From the NCBI RefSeq assembly GCF_003287935.1, contig NZ_CP030287.1, positions 8,438,531 to 8,502,530 on the forward strand: a stretch of DNA of 64,000 bases, in the 5' to 3' direction. Of the stretch, positions 25,855-33,960 are shown one piece after another. The translations under genes were made by a program, and so were the position numbers. The notes below the pieces were generated by a model that was not told where the DNA came from, ran no database searches, and saw only the letters and a list, made by a program, of their open reading frames with translations. The DNA is from Streptomyces sp. ICC1 (lineage in GTDB: Bacteria; Actinomycetota; Actinomycetes; Streptomycetales; Streptomycetaceae). Each line of letters begins with the position of its first letter. Within the stretch, counting starts at the first letter, position 1.

Positions 25855-26957
25855 CAGGCCTCCTCCAGATAGAGATCGGCGGTGTCCGGGCGGCCCCGCT
25901 CGGGCGGAGTGACCTTGACGCCGATGATGCGGTAGCGGGCGTCGAGCCCCTGGGGGTGCCATTCGTCGGTGATCCGGATGCGGACGGTCCGACCGAGCAG
26001 GGACGGCGGTACCTCGCTGCCCAGGCGGATCGTGACCTCGGGGATGACGACGGCCCCGCGGGCCTGGGCGAGTTCGCCGGCGGCGCGGCCGTTCAGGGCG
26101 GTCTTGTCGCTGATCGTGTTGTGGTCGGAGGACAGGTCGATCCGGGGCCAGCCGCCGGTGATCAGGTCGTCCGCGACCATCTCGTCCGAGCAGACCGGGC
26201 GCGACTCCTCGGCCTGGTTGCTGTTGACCGAGGCGCCGCGGGCCCGGGCGGTGGTGCCGCCGCGGGTCGCGTCGCGGGGGAAGGCGTACGAGAGGATCGC
26301 GCCGGGCCGGTCCAGGACCAGGTCGGTGACGCCCGTGTGGATGCGCGGGCTGCCGAGCCGCAGCCGGCGGGTGCGGGCACCGGTGACCGGGTCGCGGAAG
26401 ACGGAGATCTGGTGCTCGATGCCGTTCTCGGCCGAGGCCAAGGCCTCGATGGCCTCGGAGTACAGGACCTCGTCGCCGTCGCGCCAGGACTCCTTGCGCA
26501 GGATCCCGGAGGTCTCGTCCCCGAAGGTGACGCCGATGTCGCCGCCCACCGAGGACTGCATCCGGCGCCACAGCTCCCGGACCAGCTCCAGCTGGTCGGT
26601 GGGGGCGGCGGGGCCGAAGGTGTCGCGGATGCGCCGGCGGCCCGCGTACGAGTCGAAGGTCGCCGCCTGGATGCTGAGGGTGATCACGCCCCGGCCGCTG
26701 CTCTGCAGGGTGCTGGTCCAGATGATCCCGCCCCACCACAGGTCGCCGCCGCGCTCCAGGTAGACGGCGGTGCGGCCCTCCTCGATCCGGCTGACCCGGG
26801 CGGCGAGGGCCGCGTCGGGCACCGGGATGTTGCCGGACAGGGCGCCCGGCTTGCCTATGTAGTCGTCGATGGACACGTCCCGCAGCGGGAGGATGTCGAT
26901 GGTCCGGTCGGTCCGTACGTCGCAGAAGATCGCGCGGTACGGGGTCTCGGTGCTCAC
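25854..26957 (-). CDS. Phage tail protein, Gp37-like (distal tail/baseplate)
   Basis: The 367-residue protein resembles the ReqiPepy6 Gp37-like family of siphovirus tail proteins. It has an N-terminal strand-rich part (AIFCDVRTDRTIDILPLRDV), a GALSGNIPVPD loop and WWGGIIWTS. It continues with RIRDTFGPAAPTDQLELVRE, and its C-terminus reads WHPQGLDARYRIIGVKVTPP. Proteins of this type form the distal tail hub, sometimes with peptidoglycan-acting modules; no catalytic motif is evident here. GTG at 26957 overlaps the upstream stop (GTGA), giving tight translational coupling within the tail operon. Confidence 0.65.
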   Translation of the reverse strand: MSTETPYRAIFCDVRTDRTIDILPLRDVSIDDYIGKPGALSGNIPVPDAALAARVSRIEEGRTAVYLERGGDLWWGGIIWTSTLQSSGRGVITLSIQAATFDSYAGRRRIRDTFGPAAPTDQLELVRELWRRMQSSVGGDIGVTFGDETSGILRKESWRDGDEVLYSEAIEALASAENGIEHQISVFRDPVTGARTRRLRLGSPRIHTGVTDLVLDRPGAILSYAFPRDATRGGTTARARGASVNSNQAEESRPVCSDEMVADDLITGGWPRIDLSSDHNTISDKTALNGRAAGELAQARGAVVIPEVTIRLGSEVPPSLLGRTVRIRITDEWHPQGLDARYRIIGVKVTPPERGRPDTADLYLEEA

Positions 26958-28051
26958 TGGGAGGCCGCCTCGTAGGTGGCGCTGCCGATGATGGTGTGGC
27001 CCGCGGCCCAGGTCCACGGGCTGACGGCGTCGGTGAGCCCGAAGCCGGCGATGGCGCCGCCGGTCGGCAGGCCGGAGGCGATCTCGAGTTCGAAGACGCT
27101 GGTCGAGGTGCAGCGGATCCGGGCCGTGACGCGGTCCCGCAGGCCCAGGGTCAGGTCGGCGAAGCCGATGCCCTTGGTGATCGCCGCGGCCTTGACCGGC
27201 AGCGTGAACCGCCAGTTGTCGTTGGTGGTGGCACCGGTGCCGAAGCTGGTGGTGCTGCCGAAGGTGATGGCGAAGTTCATGTGCACGGTGGGGCCCTGCT
27301 GGATCCAGCGCGCGAGGACTTCGGCGTTGCCGAAGGACGGCGTGCCGCTGCCGGTGGCGGTGCTCCACACCGGCGTCCAGTTCTGCCACACCGGCTTCGG
27401 CGGGTACGGCAGCCAGGCGTTGCCGTCCCAGCGCTGGAGGGCGCCCTCGATGTCCCGGTACTGGCCCGGGTAGGCCCCGATCGCGGTGTCGGTGGTGACC
27501 GGCAGGATGCCGCCGAGGCCCACCGTGGCCGTGCGCAGGCCCAGCAGGGCGGTGGCCCAGGCGATGCCGCCGGTTCCGGCGCTGGTGCCGGCGGGCACGG
27601 CGACGGTGTAGAGGGGGAGGGAGAGCGGCGGGGTCGCGGGGACGGCCGGGCTCGCCGCCGGAACGCCGCGGATCACCTCGACGGCGGCCTCGGTGCGGCC
27701 GGAGGCGTCGTACTCGTCGTCGTAGACGCGCAGCACGATGGGGTTGACGCGGGCGTACTGGGCGTGGCCGTCGGCGAAGGTCAGGTTCAGGGTCTGGGTG
27801 AGGGCGACCGGGTAGCCGCCCTGGCTGTCGGTGCCCTGGATGAGGGCCCGGCCGGGGTAGACGGTCGCGCCCATCGCGGTCGTGCCGACGATGGTGAAGC
27901 CGGAGATCCGCCACTTGCCGTCGCTCGAACCGGGCAGGATGCCGGACCGGCTGGCGACCGGGGAGGTGGGGGTGAGGGCGCCGAGCGAGGCGACGCGGGT
28001 GTCGGAGCGGGTCTGGCCGGTGATCGGGAGCCAGGCGGATCGCACGTTCAC
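26954..28051 (-). CDS. Phage tail appendage protein, paralogue A
   Basis: The 365-residue protein begins NVRSAWLPITGQTRSDTRVA. It shares its first ~220 residues in order with the next gene upstream (SGILPGS, ALIQGTDSQGGYPV, AQYARVNPIVLRVYDDEYD, AYPGQYRDIEGALQRWDGNA). The C-terminal part (NWTPVWSTATGSGTPSFGNA) is a beta-rich domain common in tail fibres. The GTG start is chosen for its aaggag ribosome site. Such pairs often give one common attachment domain with different receptor-binding ends. It is part of the minus-strand tail operon. Confidence 0.7.
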   Translation of the reverse strand: MNVRSAWLPITGQTRSDTRVASLGALTPTSPVASRSGILPGSSDGKWRISGFTIVGTTAMGATVYPGRALIQGTDSQGGYPVALTQTLNLTFADGHAQYARVNPIVLRVYDDEYDASGRTEAAVEVIRGVPAASPAVPATPPLSLPLYTVAVPAGTSAGTGGIAWATALLGLRTATVGLGGILPVTTDTAIGAYPGQYRDIEGALQRWDGNAWLPYPPKPVWQNWTPVWSTATGSGTPSFGNAEVLARWIQQGPTVHMNFAITFGSTTSFGTGATTNDNWRFTLPVKAAAITKGIGFADLTLGLRDRVTARIRCTSTSVFELEIASGLPTGGAIAGFGLTDAVSPWTWAAGHTIIGSATYEAASQ

Positions 28052-28100
28052 GGAGTTCTCCTTCAAAGCGGTGCGGGGTGGGGCGGGGTGCGGCCGGGGC

Positions 28101-29285
28101 TCAGTTCAGGTGGTCGACGCGGAGGAAGATGCTGTCGAAGTAGCTCTGCACGCCCGCCACGCTCGTGCGGTGCATCAGCGTCACCGTGTACGGGGCGTCA
28201 GCCGTGAGGGAGCCGAGCCGGATCGTGGTCGACACCGAGGAGGCGCGGTCTCCGTGGTGCAGGGCGGAGCGCTCGTCGTCCGGTTCCCAGACCACCGTGG
28301 CGCCCTGGGTCACGCGGACGCTGGTGAACCCGTACGCGTTGTTGTTGCCGACGTTCGTGGTCCGGGCCCCGAAGCTCAGCAGGACCTGGCCCGACGGCGA
28401 CGCGTTGAAGGCGGCGCTCAGCGCGGAGACGCTCGTGCCCTGCAGGGCGGCGGAGTACGTGGTGGAGGTGGTGTAGCCGGCGTCCAGGCTCTGTACGTAG
28501 ATCGGCGCGGGGAAGGCCGACAGCCAGGCGCTGCCGTTCCACCGCTGGAGCACCCGCTGCGGGGTGTCGCGGTACTGGCCGACGTAACTCGCGGTGCTCA
28601 GCGCCCCCTTGGGGGCGATGCCGCCGATCGCGGCCGGGTACGGGACCCAGGCGGAGCCGTCCCAGCGCTGCAGGGCGGTGTAGCCGTCCTGGTACTGGCC
28701 CGGGTAGGCGCCGTTGCCGGTGTCGCCGAAGGCGGGCACGATGCCGCCGACCGCGACGGTGGTGGTGCGCAGGTCCTTCAGGGCCCCGCTCCAGACGATG
28801 CCGCCCTTGCCGGCGCTGGCGCCGGCCGGGACGGCGATCTCGTACAGGGGCAGGGAGAGCACCGGGGTGGCCGGGGCGACCGGGGCGGCGGCGGGGGTGC
28901 CGCGGATGAGCTCGACCGCCGCCTCGTACTTGCCCGAGGTGTCGTACGAGGCGTCGTAGACGCGCAGCACGAGCAGGTCGACGCGGCCGTACTGGGCGTC
29001 GCCGTCGGCGACGGTGAGCACGACGCCCCCGTCGAGGGTCACCTGGTAGGCGCCCTGGGAGTGCAGGCCCTGGATGACGGCCCGGCCGTTGCTGACGTTG
29101 AGGGTCATCGCGGACGCGCCGTCCGTCCAGAAGCCCGCGACCCGGTGCAGACCGCCGTACGAGCCGGGCAGGATCCCTGACCGGGCCTGCTGCGGGTTGA
29201 GCGGGGTGGTGGCGCCGATCTGGCTGACGCGGGTGTTCTCGCGGGTCTGGCCGGTCGGGGAGAGCCAGCTGGTGTGGAGCGGCAT
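28101..29285 (-). CDS. Phage tail appendage protein, paralogue B
   Basis: The 394-residue protein starts MPLHTSWLSPTGQTRENTRV. It shows the same N-terminal module as the downstream gene (SGILPGSY, AVIQGLHSQGAYQV, AQYGRVDLLVLRVYDASYD, AYPGQYQDGYTALQRWDGSA). It then has a second QYRDTPQRVLQRWNGSAWL copy and a different C-terminal beta domain (LLSFGARTTNVGNNNAYGFT). A GGAG ribosome site precedes the ATG. It is the first visible gene of the run because adapter sequence begins about 30 bases upstream. The true beginning of the phage or phage-derived locus is not in the window. Confidence 0.7.
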   Translation of the reverse strand: MPLHTSWLSPTGQTRENTRVSQIGATTPLNPQQARSGILPGSYGGLHRVAGFWTDGASAMTLNVSNGRAVIQGLHSQGAYQVTLDGGVVLTVADGDAQYGRVDLLVLRVYDASYDTSGKYEAAVELIRGTPAAAPVAPATPVLSLPLYEIAVPAGASAGKGGIVWSGALKDLRTTTVAVGGIVPAFGDTGNGAYPGQYQDGYTALQRWDGSAWVPYPAAIGGIAPKGALSTASYVGQYRDTPQRVLQRWNGSAWLSAFPAPIYVQSLDAGYTTSTTYSAALQGTSVSALSAAFNASPSGQVLLSFGARTTNVGNNNAYGFTSVRVTQGATVVWEPDDERSALHHGDRASSVSTTIRLGSLTADAPYTVTLMHRTSVAGVQSYFDSIFLRVDHLN

Positions 29286-29314
29286 GGGGAACTCCGTTCG
29301 GGGAGGTCGGGGAG

Positions 29315-29347
29315 CTGTCCCTTATCAACATCTGACCCTTCCCACCA
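29315..29347. other. Nextera i5-side adapter remnant (assembly artefact)
   Basis: ctgtcccttatcaacatctg followed by acccttcccacc aligns gap-free with the mosaic end plus Read 1 adapter, with several substitutions. It separates the tail operon from a truncated transposase. Confidence 0.75.
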
Positions 29348-29426
29348 GCGCGGACACCGCCAGCAACCGCGCGGCCTCCTGCGCATCCGGCGACCAGGCC
29401 CGCGCATCCCCCACCAGATCACTCAC
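29348..29426 (-). pseudogene. IS630-type transposase, N-terminal fragment only
   Basis: From a GTG at 29426 the minus strand reads SDLVGDARAWSPDAQEAARL then LAVSALV. This is the beginning of the helix-turn-helix of IS630-family transposases. Only about 27 residues remain before the adapter starts. The rest of the element lies on a contig end that is not represented here. Confidence 0.6.
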
Positions 29427-29743
29427 ACACCGTCAACGAGCCTGAACTCAAAGCGTTTCGGATCAATATCACTCGATCCGTGAATTCGTAAATCCCAGAT
29501 TTTCCGGATCATTGGATCTGTTCGCAGTGGCTGTGCTTGGCGGTGGAGCCATGCGGATGCATGAACCCGACTGGTTGCCCACAGCTGCTGTTGGATCCAT
29601 GCGCCATGTTCGACGTGGCGAGGCTTGTCTCCCATCGCTCGATGGCGGTTCGGCGAGTTGCATGGACCCTTGGGTGCAGCATATCTCCGGCACTCGGATG
29701 AATGATGGTGGATATTGTGGCTGCCCGGAATATTGGAGATGGA
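29427..29743. other. Lower-GC intergenic stretch upstream of the excisionase
   Basis: No convincing gene is seen. GC content is visibly lower than elsewhere, and there are short inverted motifs such as ggatcaatatcactcgatcc near 29460. It probably contains the end of the IS element and the regulatory region of the integrated element. Reading frames on both strands have mixed codon use and no family match. Confidence 0.4.
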
Positions 29744-29923
29744 GTGCCGGGAGGAAGTAATCGACTCCTCACGCCTGCAGAGGTTGCCGGATGGCTAAAA
29801 GTGAGCGAGGTAACAGTCAAGAACAAATATCGAACCTGGGGAATTGAAGCGCAAAAGGTCGGGCGCCTGCTCCGGTTTCGAGAGCGCGATATCGTGGCTT
29901 ATCTCGATTCGCGGTATGGCTAA
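29744..29923 (+). CDS. Excisionase-like helix-turn-helix protein (Xis)
   Basis: The protein has 59 residues from GTG at 29744, behind a GGAGATGGA ribosome site; an ATG at 29702 is also in frame. The sequence LLTPAEVAGWLKVSEVTVKN and YRTWGIEAQKVGRLLRF matches the MerR-like winged helix of excisionase and DNA-binding domain proteins. The end is FRERDIVAYLDSRYG. It lies 8 bases before the integrase gene, the usual xis-int order of Streptomyces integrative elements. It would bind near the attachment site and steer excision. Confidence 0.85.
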   Translation: MPGGSNRLLTPAEVAGWLKVSEVTVKNKYRTWGIEAQKVGRLLRFRERDIVAYLDSRYG

Positions 29924-29931
29924 ATAGCTGT

Positions 29932-31182
29932 GTGGGCCACAGGTGGACAGGGGGCAAGGTTTTGGCGGCGGTGTTCCAAAAATGCAAGGTGGATGAGAAG
30001 AACCATAATTTCCCATGCGAAAAGGTGCGGTTTGGGCATTCCTGGACCGTTCGATACCGGGAGCCGGGAGGTCGAACGGGGCGGCAGCGGGAGAAGACCC
30101 TTCCTTCTAAGCGGGAGGCGGCAGATTACGGTGTGAAGGTCGAGAATGACAAGCGTGAACATGTTTATCTGGATCCCGATGCCGGGAAGATCCTCGTCAG
30201 TGTGTATGCGGTCGATTGGTTGGCGCGCCGAGCAATTAAAGATACCACCAAGCAGAATTATGCCCGATTCTTCAGACTCCACCTGATTCCTCATCTTGGC
30301 TCGAAGTCGTTGATTAGCGTCACGGCCCGCGATGTTGAAATTATGTGTACTGCCATGGTTGAGCGGGGTCTCTCGCGTAGAACTGTCTATCATTCGATGA
30401 TGGTTCCGCTGCGGTCGCTATTCAACTCCGCAGTTAACGAAAAGCGAATACCTGAATCGCCAGTGGCTCGTGCCGCGCTACCGAAGGTTAAGACCAAGCG
30501 GGTTGACGAGAAATCTCTTCCGGATGGCAAGGCGGTCATGTCCGTTGCGGGGGAGATCCGCCCAGACTGGGCAATCTCCATCTGGCTGATGGCGGGTTGC
30601 GGTCTGCGAATTGGTGAAGTCTTGGCCCTGCGGCATGCGGATTTCGAGGGGGGGACAGTTAGGCTCCGTCGTCAGTTCGTGAGACTTCAGCGGGCCGGTG
30701 TATATGTAGCCGAGCTGTCGCCGCTGAAGGCTCGTGAAGAGGGCGAGTGGCGCGATGTGCCTGTTCCTCCCTCTGTCTTGGATGCTGTAAGGCGGCATGT
30801 AGACAAGCACGGCCTCGGTCGCGACGGCTATCTCATGCACACCCATCAGGGTGGCGAGGTGCTGGATTCGAACTACCGGATCGACTTCCGGAATGCGGTC
30901 AAGAAGGCTGGCTTCGGCGATGAATCCTGGACGGCCCACACACTGCGGCATTTCTTTGCCAGCAGCGCCATCGCCGGCCGCGTGTCGCTGCTGGAGGTTT
31001 CCCGATGGTTGGGGCACGCCACGATCCAGATCACCGCTGACATCTATGGTCACCTGACCCCGGACGCCGGTGGCAGACTGAGGTCTGTGATGGATCAGGT
31101 GCTGACTGGCGTTAGCGTGGTTGGTGCTGACCACGGCGCCCGTGCTGGTTCGGTGCTGGTTTCGGAGGCGGAGGAACGGTAA
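29932..31182 (+). CDS. int: Tyrosine recombinase / integrase of an integrative element
   Basis: The 416-residue enzyme has an N-terminal arm-binding region (GHSWTVRYREPGGRTGRQRE). A SAM-like core-binding domain (KDTTKQNYARFFRLHLIPHL) follows, then the catalytic domain. Catalytic residues can be read: Arg in GCGLRIGEVLALRH near residue 225, the box HTLRHFFASSA near 336, and His plus nucleophile Tyr in GHATIQITADIYGHL near 362-374. It performs site-specific integration and excision. Third-base GC is lower than in flanking chromosomal genes, consistent with transfer. The start GTG at 29932 is uncertain; inner starts near 29960 are possible. The stop lies only 22 bases before sbcD, so the attachment site probably overlaps the beginning of sbcD. 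Confidence 0.9.
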   Translation: MGHRWTGGKVLAAVFQKCKVDEKNHNFPCEKVRFGHSWTVRYREPGGRTGRQREKTLPSKREAADYGVKVENDKREHVYLDPDAGKILVSVYAVDWLARRAIKDTTKQNYARFFRLHLIPHLGSKSLISVTARDVEIMCTAMVERGLSRRTVYHSMMVPLRSLFNSAVNEKRIPESPVARAALPKVKTKRVDEKSLPDGKAVMSVAGEIRPDWAISIWLMAGCGLRIGEVLALRHADFEGGTVRLRRQFVRLQRAGVYVAELSPLKAREEGEWRDVPVPPSVLDAVRRHVDKHGLGRDGYLMHTHQGGEVLDSNYRIDFRNAVKKAGFGDESWTAHTLRHFFASSAIAGRVSLLEVSRWLGHATIQITADIYGHLTPDAGGRLRSVMDQVLTGVSVVGADHGARAGSVLVSEAEER

Positions 31183-31204
31183 ACGTGCAGGTCGGAGCGA
31201 TATC

Positions 31205-32377
31205 TTGAGGATTCTGCACACCTCCGACTGGCACCTGGGGCGGTCCTTCCACCGCGTGAACCTGCTCGGCGCCCAGGCCGCCTTCATCGACCACCTCGTG
31301 GAGACCGTCCGCGAGCACGAGGTCGACGCCGTCCTCGTCGCCGGTGACATCTACGACCGGGCCGTGCCCCCGCTGCCCGCCGTCGCCCTGTACGACCAGG
31401 CCCTGCACCGGCTCGCCGACCTCGGCGTGCCCACCGTGATGATCTCCGGGAACCACGACTCCGCGCGCCGCCTCGGGGTCGGGGCCGGGCTGATCGGCCG
31501 CGCCGGGATCCACCTCAGGACCGACCCCGCCGGGTGCGCCGACCCCGTGGTGCTGGCCGACGTACACGGTGACGTGGCGCTGTACGGGCTGCCGTACCTG
31601 GAGCCCGCACTGGTCAAGGACGACTTCGGCGCCGGCAAGGTGAGCCACGAGGCGGTCCTGGGCGCGGCCATGGACCGGATCCGGGCCGACCTGGCCGGCC
31701 GTGCTCCCGGAACCCGCTCGATCGTCCTCGCCCACGCCTTCGTGACCGGCGGGCAGGCCAGCGACAGCGAGCGCGACATCGCCGTCGGCGGGGTCGAGGC
31801 CGTGCCGGCCTCCGTCTTCGACGGGGTCGACTACGCCGCCCTCGGCCACCTCCACGGCTGCCAGACGATCAACGAACGGGTCCGCTACTCCGGTTCCCCG
31901 CTCGCCTACTCCTTCTCCGAGACCGACCACCGCAAGACCATGTGGCTCGTAGAACTGGGACCGGAAGGGGAGATCGCCGGCGCCGAACGCGTCGACACCC
32001 CCGTGCCCCGCGGCCTCGCCCGGGTCCGGGGGCCGCTGGAGGAGCTGCTCTCCGAGAGCGCGTACGCCCGGTACGAGGACTGCTGGCTGGAGGCCACCCT
32101 CACCGACCCCGTCCGGCCCGAGGACCCCATGGCCCGGCTCGCCGCCCGCTTCCCGCACACCCTCAGCCTCGCCTTCGACCCCGAGGGCCGCGCGCAGGAC
32201 GGGGCGGGCAGCTACGCGCAGCGCCTCAAGGGCCGCAGCGACCAGGAGATCGCGGAGGACTTCGTCACCCACGTGCGCGGCGGCGGCGGTTTCGCGGACG
32301 AAGCCGAACGGGCCGTGCTCCAGGGCGCCTTCGAGGACGTCCGGGTGGACGACGGCCGGCAGGAGACCCACCGATGA
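31205..32377 (+). CDS. sbcD: Exonuclease subunit SbcD (Mre11-type)
   Basis: SbcD is the nuclease subunit of the SbcCD complex, which opens DNA hairpins and blocked ends. The 390-residue protein shows the metallophosphoesterase motifs HTSDWHLG at the start, AGDIYDR near residue 53, SGNHDSARRLG near residue 81 and ALGHLHGCQ near residue 215. The start is TTG at 31205, preceded by GGAG at seven bases; homologues start MRILHTSDWHLGR, so this codon is in the right place. The TTG and the closeness of the integrase stop suggest that integration replaced the native upstream region. The stop overlaps the sbcC ATG (ATGA). Confidence 0.93.
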   Translation: MRILHTSDWHLGRSFHRVNLLGAQAAFIDHLVETVREHEVDAVLVAGDIYDRAVPPLPAVALYDQALHRLADLGVPTVMISGNHDSARRLGVGAGLIGRAGIHLRTDPAGCADPVVLADVHGDVALYGLPYLEPALVKDDFGAGKVSHEAVLGAAMDRIRADLAGRAPGTRSIVLAHAFVTGGQASDSERDIAVGGVEAVPASVFDGVDYAALGHLHGCQTINERVRYSGSPLAYSFSETDHRKTMWLVELGPEGEIAGAERVDTPVPRGLARVRGPLEELLSESAYARYEDCWLEATLTDPVRPEDPMARLAARFPHTLSLAFDPEGRAQDGAGSYAQRLKGRSDQEIAEDFVTHVRGGGGFADEAERAVLQGAFEDVRVDDGRQETHR

Positions 32378-33960
32378 GGCTGCACCGGCTGCGGATCACC
32401 GCCTTCGGCCCCTTCGCCGAACCGCAGGAGATCGACTTCGACGGCCTCTCCGGCGCCGGGATCTTCCTGCTGCACGGCCCCACCGGCGCGGGCAAGACCT
32501 CCGTCCTGGACGCCGTCTGCTACGCCCTCTACGGCTCGGTCCCCGGCTCCCGCCAGGCCCCCGGCACCAGCCTGCGCAGCGACCACGCGGCCGCTGACAC
32601 CCCGACCGAGGTCACCCTCGAACTCACCGCGGGCGGGCGGCGCCTGGAGATCACCCGGCGCCCCGAGCAGGACCGGCCCAAGAAGCGCGGCGCCGGCACC
32701 ACGAAGGACAAGGCGCAGAGCTGGCTGCGCGAGTACGACGGGGAACACTGGCGCGCGCTGAGCCGTTCCCACCAGGAGATCGCCGAGGAGATCGAGCAGC
32801 TGCTCGGCATGAGCCGCGAGCAGTTCTGCCAGGTCGTGCTGTTGCCCCAGGGGGAGTTCGCGCGCTTCCTGCGGGCCGACGAGGTGGCGCGGGGCCGGCT
32901 GCTGGGCCGGCTCTTCGACACCCGCCGCTTCGCCGCCGTCGAGACCCTGCTCGGCGACCGGCGCCGCAGCGCCGAGGCCAAGGTCCGCGCCGGTGACGAG
33001 CGGGTGCTGCACACCGCCCAGCGCCTCGCGCAGGCCGCCGGGACCGCGGCCGACCTGCGGGCCTGGCCGCTGCCCCGGCACCAGCCGGGCGACCCCGGGC
33101 TCGCCGGTGCGATCCGCGCCTGGGCCGCCGTCGCGCGCTGCTCCGCCCGGGAGCGGCTCACCGTCGCCGAGTACGCCCTCGCCGCCGTCGAGGGGCGGTA
33201 CGCCGCGGCCCGGCGGGCCGCCGAGGACGCGCGGGAGCTCGACCGGCTGCAGCGCCGGCACGCCGAGACCGCCCGCCGCTCGGCCCTGCTCGCCGAGGCC
33301 GCCCCGGAGCGCGAGCGGGTGCGCGCCCTGCTCGACCGGGCCCGGCGCGGAGCCCTCGTCGCCCCCGCCCTGGAACTGCGCGGAGCCGCGGCCGGCGCCC
33401 ACATGGCCGCCGCGCATGCCGAGTCCGTGGCCCGCGCGGAGCTGCCGCCGCAGCTCGCCGAGGCCGGCGCCGAGCAGCTGGCCGCCGTCGAGCAGCGGCT
33501 GCGCGAAGACCTCGGAGCCCTCGGGGCCGCCCGCCGCGCCGAGCAGCGCAGCGCCGAGATCGGCCGCGAACGGGCCGACCTGGAAAGGGAGTCGCGGGCC
33601 GCCGAGGAGCAGCAGCAGGAGACCGCCGAGTGGCTCGGCCGCTGGGAGGCCACCCGGGCCGCGCTGGCCGGGCGCGCGGACGCCGCCCAGCAGGCCGCGA
33701 CGCTGGCCGAGCAGCTCGCCGGCAAGCTCGAACCCGCCCGGATGCACCTGAACGCCGCCCGGCGGCGCGACGCCCTGGACGCCGACGCCGAGCGGGCCTC
33801 GGGCGAACTGCTCACCGCCCGCGAGGAGTCGACCTCGGCCCGGGAGCGCTGGCTGGAGCTCAAGGAGACCCGGCTGCGCGGGATCGCCGCCGAGCTGGCC
33901 GCGGCCCTGGTCGAGGGCGAGCCGTGCACGGTGTGCGGGGCCGCGGGGGGCGGCGTAGCG
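32374..33960 (+). CDS. sbcC: Nuclease ATPase subunit SbcC, N-terminal half, cut at the zinc hook
   Basis: The ATG at 32374 begins MRLHRLRITAFGPFAEPQEI, followed by Walker A HGPTGAGKTSVLDAVCYALY. The Q-loop region LLPQGEFARFLRA is near residue 165, and a long coiled coil rich in Glu, Arg and Ala extends to residue ~515. The zinc-hook motif EGEPCTVCGA appears near residue 518. A normal SbcC then returns through a second coiled coil to the signature and Walker B motifs. Here the frame instead runs into PQTS repeats and a membrane protein, with no Walker B. SbcC cannot be functional as written; either the join is an assembly error or the gene is truly disrupted. Confidence 0.88.

Noticed and set aside
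24753..31182. One prophage covering tail genes, transposase, excisionase and integrase
   Set aside because: Adapter sequence at 29315-29347 and 24678-24743 breaks the continuity, and no capsid, portal or lysis genes are present. The two parts cannot be assumed to be linked.
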